NCBI RefSeq assembly: GCF_000308835.1
Contig: NZ_BAGN01000042.1
Location: 1-49,128, forward strand
Reading direction: 5' to 3'
DNA: 49,128 nt
From: Nocardia vinacea NBRC 16497
GTDB lineage: Bacteria; Actinomycetota; Actinomycetes; Mycobacteriales; Mycobacteriaceae
Shown here: positions 1-9,203 of the stretch, piece by piece
Layout of the letters: each line of letters opens with the position of its first letter
Numbering within the stretch: position 1 is the first letter of the stretch
Notes under the pieces: model-generated
Databases searched by the model: none
What the model saw: only the letters and a program-made list of their open reading frames with translations
What the model was told of the DNA's origin: nothing
Position numbers and translations under genes: made by a program

Positions 1-1
1 G

Positions 2-3000
2 GCCGATCGTGCCGCGATCCTCGCACTGTCGCACGGCCCGATCGTCGAGGATGAACCGACCACCATGGTCGCGATCTTCGAAAACCAGGTCGCCGCAACG
101 CCCGACGCGCTCGCTATCGTCGCCCCCGCGGAACGTGGCAACGCCGACACCGAACTCAGCTATGCCGAACTGAATCGTCGCGCCAATCGCCTGGCGCACT
201 GGCTGATCGGGTGCGGACTCGGGACCGAAGACATCGTCGGGTTGCGGCTGTCGAATTCGGTGGAGTTCGTCGTCGCGGTGCTGGGCGTGCTCAAATCCGG
301 TGCGGCCTACCTACCCATCGATCCGGCCTACCCGGACGACCGCATCGACTACTTGGTCGAGGATGCCGCGCCCCGGCTGGTGCTCGGGCGGGTCGAACTG
401 GATGCCGCCGAATCCGCGGCCGCCGAGCTTCCGGACACCGATCCTGTCGACACGGACCGGGTGCGGCCGCTGCTGCCCGGCCATCTGGCGTACGTCATCT
501 ACACCTCCGGGTCCACCGGAAAGCCCAAGGGCGTCCCGGTATCCCATGCCGCGATCGCCGAACATCTCGCGGGTTTCGTCGCGGAATGGAGTATGACCGC
601 CGAAGACCGGCTGCTGCAGTCCTCCTCGGTGAGCTTCGACGCCTCCCTGCTCGATATCTTCGTGACGCTGACGCTCGGCGCCCGGCTGGTCATCCCGAAG
701 CCCGATGCCTTCCGCGACATTCCGTATGTCGCCGAGTTGATCACCCGCTGCGGGGTCACCGTGCTGCATATGGTGCCGTCGATGTTGAGCACCTTCCTGT
801 TGCTGCCGGAGGTGAGCGAATGGCGGGCGCTGCGGCATGTTCCGGTGGGCGGTGAGGCGCTGCCCGGTGAGGTGGCCGATAAGTTCGCCGGCGTCTTCGA
901 TGCCGAACTGCGCAATCACTACGGTCCGACCGAGGCAGTGGTGTGTGCGACGCATATGAATGTGGAAGGCCCGCAGGGCACGCGGATCGTGCCGATCGGA
1001 GTGCCGAATCAGAACGTCACTGTGTATCTGCTCGACCAGGCGCTGCAGCTGGTGCCATCGGGTGTGGTCGGTGAGATCTATTTGGGCGGAGCGCAATTGG
1101 CGCGCGGCTACCTGAATCGGCGCGGGCTGACGGCAGAGCGGTTCGTCGCCGATCCATTCGCGCCGGGCGCTCGGCTGTATCGGACCGGCGATCTCGCGCG
1201 CCGCAATGCCAATGGCGAGATCGAATTCGTCGGCCGGGCCGACGAGCAGGTCAAGGTGCGAGGTTTCCGGATCGAACTCGGCGAGGTCGAGGCGGCCATC
1301 GCGTCCTATCCGGGTGTCGGCCACTGTGTCGTCATCGCGGTCGAGGATGCGGCCGTCGGTGCGATGCTGGCCGCGTATGTGGTTCCGGCCAATGGCCTTT
1401 CGGAATCGACCCTCGATATCGACGAGGTGCGCAGGCACGCCGCGGCGACGCTGCCGGAGTACATGGTGCCCAGCGCCTTCGCGGTTATCGACGAGATCCC
1501 GTTGACGGTGCACGGCAAACTCGACCGTCGCGCGCTACCGGATCCGGAACGCGCCACTACGCACCGATACCGGGAGCCGAGCACCGCCACCGAGATCCGG
1601 CTCGCGGACCTGTTCGCGCAGATCTTCGGCCGCGAGCAGATCGGCGCGGACGACTCCTTCTTCGAACTCGGCGGGCATTCGCTGCTGGCCACCCGCCTGG
1701 TCGTGCGGATTCGCACCGAATTCGGCGTCGAGATCGATGTGCGGGCACCGTTCGATACCCCGACCGTCGCTGGACTTGCCGCGCTCATCGAAGCCACGCC
1801 GGCACAGGCTTGCGCTGCCGTGCCCGCGTTGCTGAAACGGAAACGGCCCGAGCATATTCCGCTGTCCTACTCGCAGCTCGCGCTGTGGTTCCAGCGCAAG
1901 CTGGAGGGGCCGAGCGCGATCGGCAATATTCCATTCGCGGTGCGGGTGGACGGTCCGCTGGATCTCGACGCGCTGACTGCCGCACTCGGCGATGTCGTTG
2001 CCCGGCACGAGGTGCTGCGCACCGTCTTCCCCGAGAACGGTGGCGTGCCATATCAATTGGTGCTGCCCGCCGGCCCGATCGATGTGCCGGTAACCGAGCT
2101 GGACGATCCGGAGAAGCTGCGTGCGGAACTCGCCGCGGCCGGCGGGCATTGCTTCGCCGTTGCCACCGAGCTGCTGATTCGACCGCGAATCTTCGTGCTG
2201 GACGACAAGACCCACGTACTGTCGCTGCTCGTACACCATCTGGTGGCGGATCACTGGTCGTTCCGAACGATTCTGGACGACCTCGCCACCGCCTACCGTG
2301 CGCGCACCGCAGGCGCTGATCCGGACTGGACGCCCCTGGACGTGCAGTACGCCGACTATGCGCTGTGGCAGCGCGAGGTGGTCGAAACACTCGGCACGCA
2401 GGTGGATTACTGGCGCGACGCACTCGCGGGTCTGCCGGACGAGATCAATGTTGCCCTGGACCGCCCGCGCCCCGGCGTTCTCGGCAAGAAGGGACATGTG
2501 GTGCCGTTCGCGGTGCCCGCCGAATTGCGCGGCAAGCTCGGGGCCCTCGCCGAGGCGAGCGGAAGCAGCGAGTTCATGCTCTACCAGGCCGCGGTCGCGA
2601 CTCTGCTGCACAAACTCGGTGCGGGTGTGGATATTCCGCTCGGCACGCCGATCGCGGGCCGGGTCGATCAGGCCGCCGCCGAATTGGTCGGACTGCTCGC
2701 CAATATGGTGGTGCTGCGCAATGACCTTTCCGGCGATCCGACGCTGCGGACCGTGCTGGAGCGCTCCCGCGATACCGCGCTCGGCGCGTACAGCAATCAG
2801 GACATTCCGATGGAACGCCTGGTCGACGCGCTGAATCCGGCGCGGTCCCGGTCCAGGAACCCGGTGTTCCAGGCCATGATGCACTTCCGCGAGGAGAACT
2901 GGGACGGCGCGGGTCAGGGTTTGGACGCGCACACCGCGCTGACGGTATTGCCGTTGGATTTCGACACCTCGCTGCTGGACCTCAGCATCAATTTCTTCGC

Positions 3001-4573
3001 GGGACCCGACGGCGGCTTCGATGCCAGCGTCATCGTCAATACCGATCTGTACGAGCCTGCGACCGGAGAGTTGTTCGCGCAGCGCATGCTTCGCGTACTG
3101 ACGGCCTTCGCCGAAGCACCCGACAGCACGGTCGGTGAGCTCGACATCATGCCTGCCGCCGAGCGGCAACGGGTCCTCGGTGAATGGGCCACCGGTGTGG
3201 AGCTCTCTTGGCTGCCGGGCATTGCCGAGTTGATCCGGCGTGGCCGCGGGGTGCCTGCCGATAGGATCGCGCTGCGCTGCGGTGCCGAGACGCTCACCTA
3301 CGGCCAGCTGTTCGAGCAACTCGATCGAGGGGCAGCGGCGCAGGTGCCCGATGGCGCTTCGGCGGCCGGGTTGGTGCACCGGCTTGCCGCACTGGATGCG
3401 GCAGTGAATACCGGCGGGACCATTGCGGTTTCGCAGGTTGTGCTCGACCGGGAGGCGCTGGCGGCCGCGGTGGCCGATCGACGCGCCATTGCCGCCGATC
3501 GCCGCAGCGAATCACTGGACCGGGCAACGGGTTCGGCGGATGTGCGACTCGTCGCCGCACCCTGGACCGGATCCGAGATCGAAGTCGAGTTGCCGGCCGC
3601 GCTCGCCGATGGGGCGACGCTGATCCTCACCACCGAACAGCAACGTGAAGATCCGGTCGCGCTCGTCGAGCTGATCGGTGCGCATTCGGTCACCCATGTG
3701 GTTGCCGAGCCGGTAACGCTGTCGCGGTTCGTGCAGACCGGCGTCTCCATGCTGCCGTCGGTGCGCAGCTGGGAGGTCGTCGGAACCGATTGGCCCGCAG
3801 CGCTTCCCGATCTGCTGCCCGCGCTCGCGGCCGGTTCGGTCGCCACCTTCGACTTCCGGATTCCGGAGTACGTGGGTGCGGTGGCCCGCGGTGCGGTCGA
3901 TGGCAGCGGACGTGCGCGACCCATTCCGGGGGCCCGGGTGTTGGTGCTGGATGAAGCCCTGCGACCGGTCGCGCCCGGCGTTGACGGCGATGTGTACGTC
4001 GGTGGTGCCGGGCTTGCCGAGGGATACGTCGAGGATTCGGCAAACGCGTTCATCGATGACCCATATCTGCCGGGAGCCCGGTTGTTCCGCACGGAGCAGC
4101 GGGCGCGCTGGGATACCGCAGGGCGACTCGTGTTCCGGACCGATAGTGCCGGTGAAACCAGCACGGGCAAAGCATCTTCCGATGCCGAGCACACCGAGAC
4201 CGAACGGCAGCTCATTGCGATCCTCGAGGAACTGCTCGAGATCGAGGATGTCACCGCCGATGACGGCTTCTTCGCACTCGGCGGCGACAGCGTGATCTCC
4301 ATCCAGTGGTCGGCCCGCGCCAATGAGCTCGGCCTCCCGCTGTCCCCGCAGCTCGTATTCGAGCACCTCACCATCGCCGAACTCGCGGCCGCGGTAGACG
4401 AAGCGGTAGCAGCCGGGGTGACCACGACCATCGGCGACACCTTCGGTACCGGTGGAGTGCAGGCCGAGCCCGAGGAGCCGACCGACAACCACCAGCACGC
4501 CGCGATGAGCGTATCCGGCCTCGGCTCGGACGCGCTGGCCGCATTGGGTGCGGCATGGAAGCAGTCGCAATGA
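2..4573 (+). CDS. Nonribosomal peptide synthetase, C-terminal part (A-PCP-C-A*-PCP), 5' partial
   Basis: The frame is open from base 2, so the protein starts upstream; the ATG at 65 is internal. Counting from that ATG, a full adenylation domain comes first: TSGSTG core about residue 147, NHYGPTE, then RADEQVKVRGFRIELGE about 391 and the GKLDRRALPDP end. A carrier domain follows (LGGHS, Ser about 539). A condensation domain begins at PLSYSQLALWFQ and carries HHLVADHWS about 724. Residues about 1045-1375 are a shrunken adenylation-like region without the TSGSTG loop, YGPTE or the RxDxQVKxRG motif. A second carrier (LGGDS, Ser about 1409) and an acidic tail end the protein. My hand alignment gives a specificity code for the first A domain near D-A-L-H-V-V-H-V-C, which I cannot match to a substrate. 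It is followed at 71 bp by the second NRPS gene. NRPS identity is certain; the product is not. Confidence 0.95.
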   Translation, partial: ADRAAILALSHGPIVEDEPTTMVAIFENQVAATPDALAIVAPAERGNADTELSYAELNRRANRLAHWLIGCGLGTEDIVGLRLSNSVEFVVAVLGVLKSGAAYLPIDPAYPDDRIDYLVEDAAPRLVLGRVELDAAESAAAELPDTDPVDTDRVRPLLPGHLAYVIYTSGSTGKPKGVPVSHAAIAEHLAGFVAEWSMTAEDRLLQSSSVSFDASLLDIFVTLTLGARLVIPKPDAFRDIPYVAELITRCGVTVLHMVPSMLSTFLLLPEVSEWRALRHVPVGGEALPGEVADKFAGVFDAELRNHYGPTEAVVCATHMNVEGPQGTRIVPIGVPNQNVTVYLLDQALQLVPSGVVGEIYLGGAQLARGYLNRRGLTAERFVADPFAPGARLYRTGDLARRNANGEIEFVGRADEQVKVRGFRIELGEVEAAIASYPGVGHCVVIAVEDAAVGAMLAAYVVPANGLSESTLDIDEVRRHAAATLPEYMVPSAFAVIDEIPLTVHGKLDRRALPDPERATTHRYREPSTATEIRLADLFAQIFGREQIGADDSFFELGGHSLLATRLVVRIRTEFGVEIDVRAPFDTPTVAGLAALIEATPAQACAAVPALLKRKRPEHIPLSYSQLALWFQRKLEGPSAIGNIPFAVRVDGPLDLDALTAALGDVVARHEVLRTVFPENGGVPYQLVLPAGPIDVPVTELDDPEKLRAELAAAGGHCFAVATELLIRPRIFVLDDKTHVLSLLVHHLVADHWSFRTILDDLATAYRARTAGADPDWTPLDVQYADYALWQREVVETLGTQVDYWRDALAGLPDEINVALDRPRPGVLGKKGHVVPFAVPAELRGKLGALAEASGSSEFMLYQAAVATLLHKLGAGVDIPLGTPIAGRVDQAAAELVGLLANMVVLRNDLSGDPTLRTVLERSRDTALGAYSNQDIPMERLVDALNPARSRSRNPVFQAMMHFREENWDGAGQGLDAHTALTVLPLDFDTSLLDLSINFFAGPDGGFDASVIVNTDLYEPATGELFAQRMLRVLTAFAEAPDSTVGELDIMPAAERQRVLGEWATGVELSWLPGIAELIRRGRGVPADRIALRCGAETLTYGQLFEQLDRGAAAQVPDGASAAGLVHRLAALDAAVNTGGTIAVSQVVLDREALAAAVADRRAIAADRRSESLDRATGSADVRLVAAPWTGSEIEVELPAALADGATLILTTEQQREDPVALVELIGAHSVTHVVAEPVTLSRFVQTGVSMLPSVRSWEVVGTDWPAALPDLLPALAAGSVATFDFRIPEYVGAVARGAVDGSGRARPIPGARVLVLDEALRPVAPGVDGDVYVGGAGLAEGYVEDSANAFIDDPYLPGARLFRTEQRARWDTAGRLVFRTDSAGETSTGKASSDAEHTETERQLIAILEELLEIEDVTADDGFFALGGDSVISIQWSARANELGLPLSPQLVFEHLTIAELAAAVDEAVAAGVTTTIGDTFGTGGVQAEPEEPTDNHQHAAMSVSGLGSDALAALGAAWKQSQ

Positions 4574-4614
4574 GGGGCGATTTCTTCCGAGCGGCGGGCC
4601 CGACGAGCGGCGAT

Positions 4615-4653
4615 GCGATGACTGTGGGCCGAAAGGCGTTGCGATGACTGTGG
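4615..4653 (+). repeat. 13-bp direct repeat around the second NRPS start
   Basis: GCGATGACTGTGG occurs at 4615-4627 and again at 4641-4653, a 26-bp offset. Both copies contain an ATG, but only the second (4644) is in frame with the NRPS. It is preceded at 7 nt by GAAAGG (4631-4636), a reasonable ribosome-binding site. The first ATG is out of frame, so the repeat may reflect a small duplication that moved or copied the start. Confidence 0.7.
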
Positions 4654-7600
4654 ACCGGAGCGTCCCGGCCGAAATCGAGGATGTGCTCGCGCTCAGCCCA
4701 CTACAGGAGGGGCTGTTCTCGTTGGCGCGGTTGGCCGCCGACGGGGTCGATCTGTACACGATGCAGTTCGTCATCGATATCGGCGGTCCGATCGACGTGC
4801 CGATGCTGCGCCGCAGCGCCGAGGCGATGCTGGAGCGGCACGCCAATCTGCGGGCCGCGTTCTGGGATAAGGATCTACCCAAGCCGGTGCAGATCGTGCC
4901 GACCTGGGTGGATCTGCCCTGGTTCGAAATCTCCGCGCTACCCGCGGAATTCGATGCCATCGCCGAGGCCGACCGGCAGCAGCGGTTCGATCTGTCGCGC
5001 GGACCGGCGCTGCGGATCACGCTGGTCACGCTGCTCGACGAGCGGCACAGGGGGATGGCAGCCGACGGAGCTTGCGGAGTCGGCGGGGTGGGTAGGCGCA
5101 GGATGATCGTGACCGCGCATCACATCCTCATGGACGGCTGGGCGGTCGCGGTGTTCTTCCGCGAGCTGATCGCGGTGTACGAGGCCGGGGGACAGGCGGA
5201 TTCGCTGCCACCGGCGCGGCCGTACCGCGATTACATCGGCTGGCTCGCCGCGCAGGACACCGACGCCATCACCCGCAGCTGGACCGAATACCTCGCGCCG
5301 CTGAGCGGTCCGCTCATGCTGGCCGCCGGTACGGCAGCCGAAGTCGGCGCGGCGATTCCGCGCCGCAGCCGATTCAGCTTGGACAATGCCGAAACCACGC
5401 GGCTGGTGCAATGGGCACGGGCGAACGGCCTGACCATGAGCACGGTCGTCCAATTCGCCTGGGCCGTCGTACTCGGCAGGCTAACCGATCGACGCGATGT
5501 CGTCTTCGGCACCACCATTTCCGGCCGTCCGGATGCGCTGCCCGGTGTCGAAACAATGATCGGGCTGTTCATCAATACGGTGCCCGCGCGCGTCCTTATC
5601 GACCGAACCAGAACCGTCGCCCAGCAATGTGCACAGTTGCAGCGTGAATCGGCGGCTATGCGGGATGCGGGATATGTGAGCCTGTCGACCATTCAGCGCG
5701 CGGCCGGGCACGGTGCGCTGTTCGACGTGCTATTCGTCTTCGAGAACGCGCCCATCGGCGCGGCCACCGATCCGATCGTCACCGCGAGCGGTACCCGATT
5801 CCTGCCGGTGGCGATGGAAAGTCTGGTGCACTACCCGCTTTCGGTGGTGTCTCATCTGAACGACGGCACTCTCGTCGTGATGCTCGAGGCGATCGCCGAA
5901 GCGCTACCGCACTTTCCGGTCGCCGAAATCGGTGCGCGGATCCTGTCCGTGCTGCGTCAGCTGCCCGCTCATGGCGATTCGAGCCCCGATGCACTGGATC
6001 TGCTGCTGGCCGATGAGAAAGTCGTCGTCGCCGAGAAGCAGGTCTGCGCGAATGGCACGGCTTACGAGCTCTTCCTGAACCAGGTCGCCGACACCCCCGA
6101 TGCGATCGCACTGAGCACCGGTTCGGATCGCTACACCTACGGTGAATTGCGAGCAGCCGCAGGGCAACTGGCGAATGAGCTGATCAACAACGGTATCGGC
6201 CCGGAAACCGTGGTCGCCCTCGCATTACCGCGATCGGCCCGGTCTATCATCGCCATTCTCGCCGTATCGGAAGCAGGCGGAGCCTATGTGCCGGTGGACA
6301 TCTCGGCACCCGCCGCGCGCATCGAATCGATACTGCGCCAAGCGGATCCGAAACTCATTCTGACGGTTGGGGAGTCCGTAAACCTGCTCGGCGAGACCAC
6401 CCACCCGGTCCTGGTACTCGACGATCCCGCCGCCGCGGAGCGAATCGCAAACCACCCCATCCGGCCCTACCGTCCGGTCCCCCCACACGCCGCCGCCTAC
6501 CTCATCTTCACCTCCGGTTCGACCGGCGAACCGAAGGGCGTCATCGGCACCCACGCCGCTCTGACCAGCTACTTCACCGACCATCGCGACCGCGTCTACC
6601 GCCCGGCGGTGGCCCGGCTCGGCCGCCGACTGCGCATAGCGCACGCCTGGTCGCTGAGCTTCGACGCCTCCTGGCAGCCGATGATCGGCCTGTTCGACGG
6701 CCACGCCGTCCACCTGTTCGACGAGACCGAAATGCGCGATGCGCAAGGCCTCGTCGACGGCATCGTCCGGCACCAGATCGACATGATCGACACCTCGCCG
6801 TCCATGTTCACCCAGCTCTCGGCCGCCGGACTGGTGGACGGTGAGCGACTGACCGTGCTCGCCCTCGGCGGCGAGGCCATCGGTGCGCCCATGTGGGAGC
6901 AACTGCGCGCGCTGCCGGGCACCGCGGTCTACAACTGTTACGGCCCCACCGAGACCACGGTCGAGGCGGTGGTCGCGACGGTGAATACCGGTCGCAACGA
7001 GCCGGGGAATGTCCAGCCCACCATCGGCGGACCGGTGGATCGCATGTCCGCCTATGTCTTCGATGCCATGCTGCGGCCGGTGCCGCGCGGTGTTGTCGGT
7101 GAGCTGTACTTGTCCGGCGCTCAGGTGGCACGCGGCTATATCGGTAAGCCCGCCGTCACCGCGGATCGCTTTATCGCCGACCCCTTCCGGCTCGGCGCTC
7201 GCATGTATCGCACAGGTGATCTGGTGCGGCAGTTGCCGAATGGCGATCTCGCCTATCTCGGCCGAGCCGACGACCAGGTCAAGATTCGCGGCTACCGAAT
7301 CGAAATCGGCGATATCGAAACGGCTTTGCTGCAGCTGCCGCAGGTTCGTGCGGGCGCGGTGTTGGTTGTACAGCGGCCGAGCGGCCCGAGTCTGGTCGCC
7401 TTCGCGGTCAGTGCTGATTCGGCCACCTTGCGTGCTCGTCTCGCGGAGCGCCTGCCTGCGTATATGGTTCCGGCGCGGGTCATTGCGCTGCCCGAGCTGC
7501 CGGTCACCCCCAACGGCAAGCTCGATGTCCGAGCGCTGAACGCGCTGGCGTTGGCGGCCCTACAGGGCTCCGCCCAGCGCACCCTGCCGAGCACCGATAC

Positions 7601-9203
7601 CGAGCGGACCCTCTGCCGCGCGCTCGCCGAGGCACTGGGTGGTTCCACACCCGGCATCGATGAAGACTTCATCGAACTCGGCATGGACAGCATTGTCGCT
7701 ATCTCCCTGGTGAACGCGGTGCGACGCGCGGGACTCTCGGTCAGTCCCGCCATGGTCATGACCAACCCCACCGTCCGCGATCTGGCGGCCGCCATCGATT
7801 CCCGTGCGGCACAACAGGAGAACAGCCCCGCCGAGATCGGCGAGGTACTCCCGACGCCGATCATGTCCTGGATGTACGAGTACGGCGGCTTCCGCAGGCT
7901 CGCACTCTCGACGCTGGTATCGCTGCCCGCCGAGGTGGATCGGGCGCAGCTGGAAGCGGTGCTACAGGCACTACTCGACGGTCACGACATGCTGCGCGGC
8001 CAGCTGTCGACGGCCGAAAACAGGTTCGAAACCAGAGCGCCGGGCAGCGTGCGCGCCGCCGATATCCTGCACGAGGTCCGGGTATCCGACGACTTCGGCA
8101 CCGTACTCGAGGAACATGTGCGAGCGGCGATCGATCGCATCGATCCGAAGACCGGCACCATGATTCAGGCCGTCCGCTTCGCGGGCCCCGATGTGCTGCT
8201 GCTGTCGATCCACCACCTCGCGGTGGATCCCGTCTCCTGGCACATCATCCTCGCGGATCTGGCCGACGCCTGGTCGCAAGTCACGCAAGGGCGAACCGCC
8301 ACTGTCGCATCAGAATTCACTGGATACCGCGGCTGGGCGGAACTACTCGACAAGCGCCGCACTGCATCGGAAGTATCAGCCCAACGCGACTTCTGGACCG
8401 ACCAACTGACCGGCCTCGATCCGGAACTCGGCCTGCGCCGTCCGGATCCGACCCGCGACACCTGGTCCTCCTACCGCCTCACGCCGTCGTTCATGCCGAC
8501 CGACACCACCCGCCGGATCCTCGACGGGCTCGGCAGCGGTCTCGGCATGCACGAATTGCTGCTCACCGCACTGACAATCGCGCTGACCACCTGGCGAGCC
8601 GAACGCGACCAGGACGGCTCCACCGGCGCACTGGTCGCCCTCGAGGGCCACGGTCGCGAGGATGCCACCGTCGGCAACGTCGACACTTCACGCACGGTCG
8701 GCTGGTTCACCACCGTGTACCCATTGCGCGTCGGCACGGGCTCGACACTCGACGTCACCCGCGCCGAGTCCGATTCGGCCGAGGCCGCGGGTTTGCTGAA
8801 AGCTGTTGCCGCCCAGCTGGACAGCGTCCCGAATAAGGGATTGGACTACGGCTTGCTCCGCTACGGCGATACCGAGCCGCACCCGGATCCGCAGGTAATG
8901 CTCGACTACCTGGGCCGCATGGACCTCACCGCAGGCGCATCGGGTCCATGGGCCCCGATCACCGACCTCACGCTGCACCAACGGCTTCCGGTCGCCCCCG
9001 AACCGGATATGCCGCTGCGCTACGCACTCGACCTGGTCGTCGCCGTCTACCCCGGCGCAGACGGACCCCAGCTGGCCACCCTGTTCCGCTGGAGCGACGC
9101 ACTTTTCGACACCACCGAGATCGACCGTTTCGCCACCATCTGGCAGCGCTGCATCACCGCAGTCGCCGCCGCCATACCAAGCGCAACTCCGGGAGAACGA
9201 TGA
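4644..9203 (+). CDS. Nonribosomal peptide synthetase, C-A-PCP-E module
   Basis: Start chosen at ATG 4644 (GAAAGG 7 nt upstream). The protein opens with a condensation domain (LSPLQEGLFS, HHILMDGW at about residue 159). It continues with an adenylation domain (FTSGSTGEPKG, NCYGPTETT, RADDQVKIRGYRIE, NGKLD), then a carrier with the slightly unusual LGMDS. It ends in an epimerisation domain: HHLAVDPVSW, LEGHGRE, TVGWFTTVYP, KGLDYGLLRY and DYLGRMD are all recognisable, so the domain looks intact. There is no thioesterase or reductase domain, so release must happen another way, for example by cyclisation or in trans. My hand-read specificity code is about D-A-Q-D-L-L-C-V-E, with a Gln-like beginning but no firm assignment. 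The condensation domain contains a Gly-rich stretch (bases about 5049-5099) that looks inserted. The gene overlaps the following ABC ATPase by ATGA, so the exporter is probably co-translated with the synthetase. Confidence 0.93.
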   Translation: MTVDRSVPAEIEDVLALSPLQEGLFSLARLAADGVDLYTMQFVIDIGGPIDVPMLRRSAEAMLERHANLRAAFWDKDLPKPVQIVPTWVDLPWFEISALPAEFDAIAEADRQQRFDLSRGPALRITLVTLLDERHRGMAADGACGVGGVGRRRMIVTAHHILMDGWAVAVFFRELIAVYEAGGQADSLPPARPYRDYIGWLAAQDTDAITRSWTEYLAPLSGPLMLAAGTAAEVGAAIPRRSRFSLDNAETTRLVQWARANGLTMSTVVQFAWAVVLGRLTDRRDVVFGTTISGRPDALPGVETMIGLFINTVPARVLIDRTRTVAQQCAQLQRESAAMRDAGYVSLSTIQRAAGHGALFDVLFVFENAPIGAATDPIVTASGTRFLPVAMESLVHYPLSVVSHLNDGTLVVMLEAIAEALPHFPVAEIGARILSVLRQLPAHGDSSPDALDLLLADEKVVVAEKQVCANGTAYELFLNQVADTPDAIALSTGSDRYTYGELRAAAGQLANELINNGIGPETVVALALPRSARSIIAILAVSEAGGAYVPVDISAPAARIESILRQADPKLILTVGESVNLLGETTHPVLVLDDPAAAERIANHPIRPYRPVPPHAAAYLIFTSGSTGEPKGVIGTHAALTSYFTDHRDRVYRPAVARLGRRLRIAHAWSLSFDASWQPMIGLFDGHAVHLFDETEMRDAQGLVDGIVRHQIDMIDTSPSMFTQLSAAGLVDGERLTVLALGGEAIGAPMWEQLRALPGTAVYNCYGPTETTVEAVVATVNTGRNEPGNVQPTIGGPVDRMSAYVFDAMLRPVPRGVVGELYLSGAQVARGYIGKPAVTADRFIADPFRLGARMYRTGDLVRQLPNGDLAYLGRADDQVKIRGYRIEIGDIETALLQLPQVRAGAVLVVQRPSGPSLVAFAVSADSATLRARLAERLPAYMVPARVIALPELPVTPNGKLDVRALNALALAALQGSAQRTLPSTDTERTLCRALAEALGGSTPGIDEDFIELGMDSIVAISLVNAVRRAGLSVSPAMVMTNPTVRDLAAAIDSRAAQQENSPAEIGEVLPTPIMSWMYEYGGFRRLALSTLVSLPAEVDRAQLEAVLQALLDGHDMLRGQLSTAENRFETRAPGSVRAADILHEVRVSDDFGTVLEEHVRAAIDRIDPKTGTMIQAVRFAGPDVLLLSIHHLAVDPVSWHIILADLADAWSQVTQGRTATVASEFTGYRGWAELLDKRRTASEVSAQRDFWTDQLTGLDPELGLRRPDPTRDTWSSYRLTPSFMPTDTTRRILDGLGSGLGMHELLLTALTIALTTWRAERDQDGSTGALVALEGHGREDATVGNVDTSRTVGWFTTVYPLRVGTGSTLDVTRAESDSAEAAGLLKAVAAQLDSVPNKGLDYGLLRYGDTEPHPDPQVMLDYLGRMDLTAGASGPWAPITDLTLHQRLPVAPEPDMPLRYALDLVVAVYPGADGPQLATLFRWSDALFDTTEIDRFATIWQRCITAVAAAIPSATPGER
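5049..5099 (+). other. Apparent in-frame insertion of about 51 bp inside the condensation domain
   Basis: Between LDERH and MIVTAHHILMDGW the reading frame carries about 17 extra residues (RGMAADGACGVGGVGRR). Condensation domains normally run directly from a short basic turn into the strand before HHxxxDG. The inserted DNA is flanked by AGG on both sides and uses codons (GGA, GGG, AGG) that are rare nearby. Insertion is inferred from the family pattern, not from an alignment. Confidence 0.5.

Noticed and set aside
1535..3379. 614-codon open frame on the minus strand within the NRPS
   Set aside because: Antisense shadow caused by high GC and regular third-position bias; no family motifs, Arg/Gly/His-rich composition, and the plus strand encodes an unmistakable NRPS.
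3512..5029. 505-codon minus-strand frame across the junction of the NRPS genes
   Set aside because: Low-complexity Arg/Ser-rich translation without known motifs; shadows two genes with clear domains.
8948..9199. Upstream extension of the DrrA-like ATPase
   Set aside because: Lies inside the NRPS E domain; the ATPase domain starts after ATG 9200, which overlaps the NRPS stop in the typical ATGA way.
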